Below the pieces are notes generated by a model. It saw nothing but the letters and a program-made list of their open reading frames with translations, was not told where the DNA came from and searched no databases. A DNA stretch of 64,000 nucleotides from assembly GCA_964595205.1 (NCBI GenBank), contig CAZQOQ010000036.1, positions 1 to 64,000 on the forward strand, in the 5' to 3' direction. Shown piece by piece: positions 27,462 to 34,256 of the stretch. How positions within the stretch are numbered: the stretch's first letter is position 1; every line of letters starts with the position of its first letter. The stretch is from JADKIH01 sp964595205 (lineage in GTDB: Bacteria > Bacteroidota > Bacteroidia > AKYH767-A > 2013-40CM-41-45). The translations under genes were made by a program, and so were the position numbers.

Positions 27462-28442
27462 AATCAGGTTGCATCCTCTCACATCCGAAAAATCGAATCT
27501 GCCTAAAACCTCAAACGATCCATCCGGATAAATTTTTCCCAAATCCTGCGTAGCAATAAAAGCACACGAATCGAGATTTGCGAGATCAATAATGTTTATT
27601 CCTCCAGATAAATTATTTTCCAAGGGTTGTAACGGATCATACGGATCGCGGATGATGATTTTCATCCACTGAGGTGTTCTGAAAATACCATTTCCTTTAG
27701 AGTATGCCTGTGAAAGTAATTCAGTCATTCCATATTCCGAATGAATGATGTTAACTCCAAAGCCTGTGCAAAGCAGTTCGTGAACTTCTTCCCTTACCAT
27801 TTCCCTTCTCTTTCCTTTCATTCCGCCTGTTTCCATGACGATCAGTTCGGGGAAGTCAATTTGAAAAGAAGAAACGAAATCAAGCAAAGCGTAGGTTACT
27901 CCAAACAGAAGTGTCTTTCTCTTTTGTTGTTTTAAATTGGATAATAATGTAAAAAGTTTTTGATGTTCGTAAAGATAAAATCCACTCTCCGGCTGATGTG
28001 CTTTCGATATTAAATTCTCCATCAAGTAAATGAGCGAAGAACCTTCGCGTTCGAGATAGGAGGGGAGTAAGGCGAGAATCGTATAAGCTGATGGGTCTCC
28101 GTAAAACTGAGTGAAGATGTTTGTAAAAACGTCTTCATACAATTGCAGTTCTTTTACAAAATGTTTGCTCGATTGTTCGCCGGTGGTTCCGCTGCTGGTA
28201 AATATTCTTTCAAAATTTTCATCTCCTGCCAGTATTTTATGCGTCTTGAAAAATTCAACAGGCAGAAATGGAATTTCAGAAACGTTTTTTATTTTTTCCT
28301 GTTGTATGCCAAGACCTTTAATGAATTCAGAATATATTTTATTGTATTGAGCCTGGTAAAGAAAAACATCCAATGCTAGCTTCTCAAAATCACTTTCATC
28401 TTTTATCGAAAGCAACCGGTCAAAATAATTCTGCCTGTGCAT
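27450..28442 (-). CDS. LuxE/PaaK-like acyl-activating enzyme
   Basis: 330 residues. It resembles acyl-protein synthetases (LuxE) of the adenylate-forming superfamily: FTSSGTTGEQSSKHF is the phosphate-binding loop, VMETGGMKGKRREMVRE and HSEYGMTELLSQAYS follow in the expected order. It should adenylate or transfer an acyl group, with unknown substrate. The ATG at 28442 overlaps the last base of nadB, so the two may be co-transcribed. Its final codons (IVDS and stop) merge into the octamer repeat. Confidence 0.8.
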   Translation of the reverse strand: MHRQNYFDRLLSIKDESDFEKLALDVFLYQAQYNKIYSEFIKGLGIQQEKIKNVSEIPFLPVEFFKTHKILAGDENFERIFTSSGTTGEQSSKHFVKELQLYEDVFTNIFTQFYGDPSAYTILALLPSYLEREGSSLIYLMENLISKAHQPESGFYLYEHQKLFTLLSNLKQQKRKTLLFGVTYALLDFVSSFQIDFPELIVMETGGMKGKRREMVREEVHELLCTGFGVNIIHSEYGMTELLSQAYSKGNGIFRTPQWMKIIIRDPYDPLQPLENNLSGGINIIDLANLDSCAFIATQDLGKIYPDGSFEVLGRFDFSDVRGCNLIVDS

Positions 28443-30025
28443 CAGGATAATTTTTTATTATCAGCTTTCGGAGGAAAATCGGTAGAGAAATGGAGTCCGA
28501 TGCTTTCCTTCCTGTCCATGGCAAACTTAACTACGAGATAAGCTACTGTGATAAGATTTCTCAGTTCGCAGATCTTCGGTGAAACCACCGTTCGTTCGTA
28601 GAGTGCTTCGGTTTCACCATAGATGATCCTCAACCTGTCGAGCGCACGTTTCAACCGCTGATCCGATCGCACGATACCGACGTAATTGCTCATCACCGTC
28701 TGCAATTCATGGAGGTTCGACGTGATGAGAATCATTTCATTGGGCTGTACGGTTCCTTCCGCATTCCATTCGGGAACATCCTGATTATATTCGACGTTTC
28801 TGAAATTGGTTTTTGCATCTTCTGAAGCACGATGGGCAAACACAAGGGCTTCGAGCAACGAATTCGATGCAAGCCTGTTTCCACCGTGCAGTCCCGTGCA
28901 TGAACATTCGCCTGCGGCATAAAGGTTTTTTATCGAGCTACGGGCAAATTCATCAACGATGATTCCGCCACATAAATAATGTGCTGCCGGCACCACGGGA
29001 ATCATGTCTTTCGTTACATCGATGCCGATGCTCAGGCATTTCTCATAAATGTTGGGAAAATGAAGTTTAAAATTTTCGATTTCAATTTTCCGGCAGTCGA
29101 GGTAAACAAATGCATCGCCGCTGATCTTCATCTCGCTGTCGATGGCACGTGCAACAATATCACGCGGCGCCAGTGATCCACGCGGATCATATTTGTGGGC
29201 GAATTCTTCACCTTTCTTCGTCTTCAGAATTCCACCGAGGCCACGAACGGCTTCAGTGATCAGAAACGATGGGCGCTCACCGGGATTATACAGGGCAGTC
29301 GGGTGAAACTGTATGAACTCCATATCCTTCACATTTCCCTTTGCCCGGTAAACCATAGCAATGCCATCACCGGTTGCAATTACAGGATTCGTTGTTGCGA
29401 GATATACCTGACCCGCGCCTCCGGTTGCGACCAATGTAGTCTTTGCGAGAATGGTCTCGACGTGATTGGAATTTAGGTTTAACGCATAGGCACCGAAACA
29501 CTGAATGCCAGGAGTACCGCGTTTAACTTCTTTTCCGAGGTGATGCTGTGTGATGATGTCGATGGCGAAGTAATGGGTGCTGATGGAAATATTCGGGTGA
29601 GCATGACAGCGTTCGATTAATGCACGTTCGATTTCATTTCCCGTTGCATCCTTATAATGAAGTACGCGATGCGCGCTGTGCCCGCCTTCCTTTGCAAGAT
29701 CATATTCGCCCTTTGCATTCTTGTCGAAGCGTGTGCCCCAGTCGATGATCTCGCGAATGCGGTCAGGACCTTCGGTGATGACCATTCTCACAATCTTTTC
29801 GTTACAGAGTCCGGCGCCTGCAATAAGTGTATCCTGGATATGCTGTTCAAATGTATCCGGTCCATGCAACACTCCGGCAATGCCGCCCTGTGCGTATTTG
29901 GTATTCGAATCGTCGGCATTAGCTTTTGTTATCACCAGCACTTTTCCATGGTCGGCCACTTTCAATGCATACGTCAGCCCCGCAATGCCGGAACCAATTA
30001 CTAAAAAATCGACTTTCTGGTGCAT
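28442..30025 (-). CDS. nadB: L-aspartate oxidase
   Basis: About 527 residues from ATG 30025; a TTG at 30037 lies inside the promoter box. It oxidises L-aspartate to iminoaspartate, the first step of de novo NAD synthesis. The FAD-binding motif is VIGSGIAGLTYAL. The flavoprotein active-site region includes KYAQGGIAGV, KEGGHSAHRVLH and HPTALYNPGERPSFLITEAVRGLGG. The helical C-terminal domain is present. nadA and nadC are not in the window. Confidence 0.94.
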   Translation of the reverse strand: MHQKVDFLVIGSGIAGLTYALKVADHGKVLVITKANADDSNTKYAQGGIAGVLHGPDTFEQHIQDTLIAGAGLCNEKIVRMVITEGPDRIREIIDWGTRFDKNAKGEYDLAKEGGHSAHRVLHYKDATGNEIERALIERCHAHPNISISTHYFAIDIITQHHLGKEVKRGTPGIQCFGAYALNLNSNHVETILAKTTLVATGGAGQVYLATTNPVIATGDGIAMVYRAKGNVKDMEFIQFHPTALYNPGERPSFLITEAVRGLGGILKTKKGEEFAHKYDPRGSLAPRDIVARAIDSEMKISGDAFVYLDCRKIEIENFKLHFPNIYEKCLSIGIDVTKDMIPVVPAAHYLCGGIIVDEFARSSIKNLYAAGECSCTGLHGGNRLASNSLLEALVFAHRASEDAKTNFRNVEYNQDVPEWNAEGTVQPNEMILITSNLHELQTVMSNYVGIVRSDQRLKRALDRLRIIYGETEALYERTVVSPKICELRNLITVAYLVVKFAMDRKESIGLHFSTDFPPKADNKKLS

Positions 30026-30034
30026 ATTGAAGCA

Positions 30035-30042
30035 CAAAAGTA
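30035..30042 (-). promoter_or_regulatory. -7 box of nadB
   Basis: On the minus strand TACTTTTG exactly matches TAnnTTTG. An octamer array sits where the -33 region should be. The extended sequence mirrors the nfu promoter opposite. Confidence 0.6.
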
Positions 30043-30047
30043 TTATA

Positions 30048-30071
30048 ATTCGTTGATTCGTTAATTCGTTG
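30048..30071. repeat. short octamer array, ATTCGTTR family
   Basis: Three tandem units (ATTCGTTG, ATTCGTTA, ATTCGTTG) in the nadB/nfu intergenic region, directly upstream of the nadB -7 box. Confidence 0.75.
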
Positions 30072-30126
30072 ATTTCCCCGAGAGGTTTTTTACGGATTAG
30101 TCGATGGCCGGATTATCGAATTATAA

Positions 30127-30134
30127 TACCTTTG
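30127..30134 (+). promoter_or_regulatory. -7 box of the Nfu gene
   Basis: Exact TACCTTTG. Only four bases separate it from the ATG at 30139, so the mRNA is probably leaderless. Confidence 0.6.
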
Positions 30135-30138
30135 CTGC

Positions 30139-30726
30139 ATGTTAGTCAAAAAAGTCGTTACCGTTTATGCAGAGTCAACGCCTAATCCGGCATCTATGAA
30201 ATTCGTTCTCAACAGCTTTCTTTTGGAAGAAGGGAGTGTTGAATATATAAACAAAGAGCAGGCACATGAATGTCCGCTGGCTTACCAGTTGTTTTCTTTT
30301 TCGGGCGTGGCTTCCGTTTTTATTGCTTCAAATTTCATTACCATTTCCAAATCGATCGACGTGGACTGGTACGAGTTGGTTCCTATCTTCCGGGAATTTA
30401 TCAAAGGGTATTTGGAAAGTAATCAGCCCGTGTTTATCGGTTCGGTCGAAAAAATTTCGGATCCTGCCGTTGAGAGGACACATACTGCTTCGGCACTGGA
30501 GACAAAGATCATCGAAACGCTCGACGAGTACGTGAAGCCGGCGGTAGAGCAGGATGGAGGAGCCATTCATTTCAAATCATTTAATGAAGGAGTTGTGACT
30601 CTTACGCTGAAAGGATCATGCAGCGGTTGTCCCTCGTCAACGATCACCCTGAAGAATGGGATTGAGAATTTGCTGAAGCAGCTGATTCCAGAGGTGACAG
30701 AAGTTGTTGCTGAGGATGATGTTTAA
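30139..30726 (+). CDS. Nfu-type iron-sulfur scaffold protein
   Basis: 195 residues. An Nfu N-terminal domain (YAESTPNPASMKFVLN) is followed by a NifU-like C-terminal domain with the cluster-binding CxxC in GSCSGCPSSTITL. It should carry 4Fe-4S clusters to client enzymes. The ESTPNP block near the start fixes the start at 30139, although that leaves almost no 5' leader. The stop TAA is followed at once by an octamer array shared with the convergent hxlR gene. Confidence 0.92.
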   Translation: MLVKKVVTVYAESTPNPASMKFVLNSFLLEEGSVEYINKEQAHECPLAYQLFSFSGVASVFIASNFITISKSIDVDWYELVPIFREFIKGYLESNQPVFIGSVEKISDPAVERTHTASALETKIIETLDEYVKPAVEQDGGAIHFKSFNEGVVTLTLKGSCSGCPSSTITLKNGIENLLKQLIPEVTEVVAEDDV

Positions 30727-30773
30727 TTTGAAAATTTAGAAATTTGCAAATGGGCAAATTTCAAATTCTCCTA
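30724..30773. repeat. octamer array filling the gap between two convergent stop codons
   Basis: Between the TAA of nfu and the TAG of the HxlR gene, the 44 bases read as 8-bp units of the TTTGAAAA/TTTGCAAA kind. A 9-bp hairpin (GAAATTTGC 30739-30747, GCAAATTTC 30754-30762, 6-base loop) lies inside. It is probably the shared 3' end of both genes. Confidence 0.75.
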
Positions 30774-31193
30774 ATTCGGAGGATTAAATTTTCTCAACGC
30801 TTTAATTGAGGACCTAATAAATCCTTCCTTATCTTTCTTTGCTTCCTTAATAATCGTTTTGATGCCTGGGGGAATGGTTAAATATTTCTCAGCCCACAAA
30901 TGAACTTCGACCAGGATCGGAAAAAGTTCAATCCCCTTTTGAGTGAGTTTGTAAAACACTCTTGACCTGGTTCCCGGATTATCGACTTTTTCAATAATCT
31001 CATTTTCTTCCAGTGCCAACAATCGGGCAGATAAAATATTTGTAGCTATACCTTCTTCCGATTTCAAAAAGTCACCGTAGGTTGACTTATTGTAAAACAT
31101 CATGTCTCTGATTATCAGGAGCGACCACTTATCTCCCCATATGTCAAGAGAGCAACTTAAAGGGCACTCAGACCTTTTCTGGTTCTTACTCAT
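30771..31193 (-). CDS. HxlR-family transcriptional regulator
   Basis: 140 residues. The winged-helix HxlR signature is complete: CPLSCSLDIWGDKWSLLIIRDM, FLKSEEGIATNILSARL and the wing segment NPGTRSRVFYKLTQKG. Cys10 and Cys14 near the N-terminus could sense electrophiles or redox, as in some HxlR/QorR proteins. It is divergent from an oxidoreductase gene, and two near-identical palindromes lie between them, so local autoregulation and control of that enzyme are likely. Confidence 0.9.
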   Translation of the reverse strand: MSKNQKRSECPLSCSLDIWGDKWSLLIIRDMMFYNKSTYGDFLKSEEGIATNILSARLLALEENEIIEKVDNPGTRSRVFYKLTQKGIELFPILVEVHLWAEKYLTIPPGIKTIIKEAKKDKEGFIRSSIKALRKFNPPN

Positions 31194-31212
31194 AAATACA
31201 TTTTTTCATTGT

Positions 31213-31229
31213 ACTTGCATATTGCAAGT
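31213..31229. promoter_or_regulatory. operator 1, 17-bp palindrome
   Basis: ACTTGCATATTGCAAGT. It covers the -33 TTG (31215-31217) of the oxidoreductase promoter. Its half-site TTGCA is identical to that of operator 2. Confidence 0.75.
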
Positions 31230-31244
31230 AATATTGTATGTTTG
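31215..31244 (+). promoter_or_regulatory. promoter of the oxidoreductase gene
   Basis: TTG at 31215-31217, spacing 19, then TATGTTTG at 31237-31244. Both spacing and boxes fit the Bacteroidota consensus. Operators overlap its -33 element and its start site. Confidence 0.75.
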
Positions 31245-31245
31245 C

Positions 31246-31262
31246 ACTTGCAATATGCAAGC
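31246..31262. promoter_or_regulatory. operator 2, palindrome
   Basis: CTTGCAATATGCAAG at 31247-31261, right after the -7 box and over the expected start site. Its centre lies 33 bp from that of operator 1, about three helical turns, so both face the same side of the DNA. Confidence 0.75.
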
Positions 31263-31289
31263 AAATATACAAACTAATATTAAATAAAA

Positions 31290-32294
31290 ATGAGGGTGTT
31301 CACAGTTACAAAATACAGCGATAAAGAAACATTGAGACTCAATGAAGTTCCGATGCCGGTTGAGAAGGACAACGAAGTGTTGGTTCAGATACATGCAACA
31401 GGCATAAACTTGTTGGATTCCATAATTAAAAAGGGCGAATTCAAATTTTTTCTTCCATACAAGCTGCCTTTTATATTGGGACACGACGTCGCAGGGGTTA
31501 TAATAAAGGTTGGTTCACAGGTTAAAAAATTCAAGGTCGGTGACGAAATTTATGCAAGACCTTCCGACTTTCATATCGGAACTTTTGCGGAATATATTAC
31601 CATCAATGAGGACGATCTGGCACTTAAACCAAAAAACATTTCTTTTGAAGAAGCGGCATCAATACCGTTGGTTGGTTTAACGGCCTGGCAAGCATTGATT
31701 GAAATTGGGGAATTGAAGAAAGGGCAAAAAGTTTTCATCCAGGCCGGTTCAGGCGGCGTAGGTACTTTTGCAATCCAGTTGGCAAAGCATGTAGGCGCAA
31801 CCGTTGCTACCACAACAAGCACAAATAATATTGAGCTGGTAAAAGAATTGGGTGCAGATGTGATTATTGATTACAGGAAAGAAGATTTTGAAAACAGGTT
31901 GAAGGATTATGATGTAGTGTTGCATAGTAACCGTGATTTAAAAATACTTGGAAAATCTTTGCGAATTTTAAAGAAAGGAGGAACACTCATCTCATTGACT
32001 GGACCGCCCACACCCGAATTTGCCGCCGGGATAAATTTAGCATGGCACCTGAAATTTCTTACGAAACTTTTAAGTTTGAGTGTGAGGAAAAAGGCAAAGA
32101 AATTAAATGTCAACTTTTCGTTTCTCTTTATGAGAGCAAACGGAAAACAATTGAGTGAAATAACTACTTTGATAAACTCAGGAATAATCAGGCCGGTAAT
32201 AGATAAAGTATTTCCGTTTGAATATACCAACGAAGCAATGGCTTATGTGGAAACTGGCCGTGCCAAAGGAAAAGTTGTGGTGAAAGTGAAATAA
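31290..32294 (+). CDS. zinc-independent MDR oxidoreductase (quinone oxidoreductase-like)
   Basis: 334 residues. GroES-like N-terminal half with LGHDVAGVIIKVG, then a nucleotide-binding domain with QAGSGGVGTFAIQLAKHVGA. The zinc ligands of classical alcohol dehydrogenases are absent, which fits the NADPH:quinone reductase branch. It ends GRAKGKVVVKVK. Control by the divergent HxlR protein through two operators suggests induction by a quinone or other electrophile. The exact substrate is inferred. Confidence 0.88.
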   Translation: MRVFTVTKYSDKETLRLNEVPMPVEKDNEVLVQIHATGINLLDSIIKKGEFKFFLPYKLPFILGHDVAGVIIKVGSQVKKFKVGDEIYARPSDFHIGTFAEYITINEDDLALKPKNISFEEAASIPLVGLTAWQALIEIGELKKGQKVFIQAGSGGVGTFAIQLAKHVGATVATTTSTNNIELVKELGADVIIDYRKEDFENRLKDYDVVLHSNRDLKILGKSLRILKKGGTLISLTGPPTPEFAAGINLAWHLKFLTKLLSLSVRKKAKKLNVNFSFLFMRANGKQLSEITTLINSGIIRPVIDKVFPFEYTNEAMAYVETGRAKGKVVVKVK

Positions 32295-32344
32295 AGGCTT
32301 CACCCGGGGACTACAAATTCCTATTCGCAGGATGCCTCTGTATG

Positions 32345-32902
32345 TCAGGTCGGAACTGTAAAAATAAATTCATACTTCTCCAGGCATTCATATTTCACTC
32401 CTTCTTTTGTTTGCACCGTCTTCCATAGCTCTGCACCATCAATATGAATTGAAGAAAATTCAAAGTTGACTGTTGTGTCGATTGCAGATGGTTCAGCTTC
32501 CTGCTTCAGCCTTGCTAGTGTACAATGTGGAATGGGATCCAGATGATTTGGTACAATCGTCATCAGGTCATTTACCGCTTTATAAATTCTCGCCGATAAT
32601 TCAGAAAACGATTTTTCTTTTTTAAATGCCGCCCATATCATCGATGAATTTCTTTTTCCTTTGAAGATGATATTCTCAAATTCCAGATCGAAAGACCGGC
32701 AGTCTCTAAGCGTCTCTTTTAATATGGCCTTTACGCTTTCGAGATTATTCTCTTCAATTTCACCGATGAAAAATAATGTGATGTGGAGATTGTCTTCAGG
32801 TGTCCAGCGGATGTTTTTTATGGATGAGTTTTTTGCCGGCAACTGCAGAAAAGATTTTGCCAGATCGTTTTTTACTGGATATGCAACGAATATTCTTATC
32901 AT
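32345..32902 (-). CDS. thpR: RNA 2',3'-cyclic phosphodiesterase
   Basis: 185 residues of the 2H phosphoesterase family. The two HxT motifs are His40-Ile-Thr42 (NLHITLFFIG) and His125-Cys-Thr127 (PHCTLARLK). It opens 2',3'-cyclic phosphates on RNA. Its start codon lies nine bases after a giant octamer hairpin that follows the sucB stop, so read-through from sucAB would have to cross that structure. Confidence 0.9.
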   Translation of the reverse strand: MIRIFVAYPVKNDLAKSFLQLPAKNSSIKNIRWTPEDNLHITLFFIGEIEENNLESVKAILKETLRDCRSFDLEFENIIFKGKRNSSMIWAAFKKEKSFSELSARIYKAVNDLMTIVPNHLDPIPHCTLARLKQEAEPSAIDTTVNFEFSSIHIDGAELWKTVQTKEGVKYECLEKYEFIFTVPT

Positions 32903-32910
32903 CCTTTATA

Positions 32911-32988
32911 TTTTTTCGCGCAGAGACGCAAAGGCGCAGAGAAAGAAGTACTATAATCTTTGCGCCTCTGCGCCTCTGCACGAAAAAA
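32911..32988. repeat. inverted octamer array, GCGCCTCT family
   Basis: Arms 32911-32941 and 32958-32988 are reverse complements over 31 bases with four mismatches, built from 8-bp units like GCGCCTCT. The loop is 16 bases. It lies between the sucB stop and the thpR start and is flanked by A/T runs on both sides, so it could end the sucAB transcript. Confidence 0.85.
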
Positions 32989-32990
32989 AT

Positions 32991-34244
32991 CTATAACCCA
33001 AGTAATTTCTTGTCAGGATCGCCACCCCCAAACAACATCTTCACCGGCTCTTCCAGCATCTGCTTCACGTTCACCAAAAAGCTCACCGACTCTCTACCAT
33101 CGATGATGCGGTGATCGTATGACAGGGCCACGTACATGATCGGCCTCACCTCAACTTTTCCGTTTATCACAACAGCACGCTCCACGATGTTATGCATTCC
33201 CAAAATCGCGCTCTGCGGCGGATTGATGATAGGCGTCGACAGCATCGAACCGAAAACTCCCCCATTCGTTATCGTAAACGTACCGCCCGTCATCTCTTCA
33301 ATCGATAACTTGCTGTCGCGGGCTTTCGTGGCAAGTTCTAAAACTGCGTTTTCTATTTCCGCCATCGATAACGACTCTGCATTTCGTATTACTGGGACCA
33401 TCAGGCCCTTCGGCGCACTCACTGCAATACCAATGTCGCAGTAATCGTGATATACGATTTCCTGTCCGTCGATCATCGCATTCACAGCCGGGAAATTCTT
33501 CAATGCCTCGCAAACCGCTTTCGTGAAGAAAGACATGAAGCCAAGCCCCACACCGAATTTTTCCCTGAACGTGTCTTTGTACTTTTTACGCAATTCCATG
33601 ATGGCGCTCATGTCGACTTCATTAAAAGTTGTGAGCATAGCGGTTTCCTGTTTCACAGACACTAATCTTTCAGCAACCTTCTTCCTAAGCTGAGTCATCT
33701 TCTCTCTCCGGACATTGCGCTCACCTGGTTTGGATGCAGATGTCATTGGCTCGAGCACATCCGCTTTGGTAATTCTTCCGCCTTTTCCTGTTGGTGTGAC
33801 CTGTGAAGAACTCAATCCTTTTTCGCGCATGATCTTACCGGCCGCAACAGACGGAATTCCACTCGTATATTTTTCCTGTTCGCCGACGGTTTTATCTTTA
33901 GTCGTTGAGCCGTTGGCGCCATCAGATTTCACCGCAATTTTTGTTTCGATTGTTTCTTTTTTCGGTTCAGTTTTTTGATCAGCCTTCTTTTCAGCAGGAG
34001 CGGTGGCGTTTGTATCGATCTTGCAGACCACGCTTCCGACCTGTATCGTCTCGCCTTCTTTCGCAGTTAGTTTTATCGTTCCTGACGCTTCTGCATTCAA
34101 CGTAAGTGTCGCCTTGTCCGAATCGATCTCACAGATCTCTTCGTCTTTCTCCACGTAATCTCCATCTTTTTTCAGCCAGCGGGAAATCTGTACTTCCGTG
34201 ATCGATTCGCCCGGACTGGGAACTTTCATTTCGACAATTGCCAT
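32991..34244 (-). CDS. sucB: 2-oxoglutarate dehydrogenase E2, dihydrolipoyl succinyltransferase
   Basis: 417 residues. One N-terminal lipoyl domain (lipoyl-Lys44 in EIDSDKATLTLNAEASG), a Glu/Lys/Thr-rich linker, and an E3-binding domain (GIPSVAAGKIMREKGL) come before the catalytic acyltransferase domain. The active site is YDHRIIDGRE with His378 and Asp382. It forms the core of the TCA-cycle 2-oxoglutarate dehydrogenase complex. The gene follows sucA by 12 bases; the E3 component is not in the window. Confidence 0.95.
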   Translation of the reverse strand: MAIVEMKVPSPGESITEVQISRWLKKDGDYVEKDEEICEIDSDKATLTLNAEASGTIKLTAKEGETIQVGSVVCKIDTNATAPAEKKADQKTEPKKETIETKIAVKSDGANGSTTKDKTVGEQEKYTSGIPSVAAGKIMREKGLSSSQVTPTGKGGRITKADVLEPMTSASKPGERNVRREKMTQLRKKVAERLVSVKQETAMLTTFNEVDMSAIMELRKKYKDTFREKFGVGLGFMSFFTKAVCEALKNFPAVNAMIDGQEIVYHDYCDIGIAVSAPKGLMVPVIRNAESLSMAEIENAVLELATKARDSKLSIEEMTGGTFTITNGGVFGSMLSTPIINPPQSAILGMHNIVERAVVINGKVEVRPIMYVALSYDHRIIDGRESVSFLVNVKQMLEEPVKMLFGGGDPDKKLLGL

Positions 34245-34256
34245 GTGAATAAGTTT

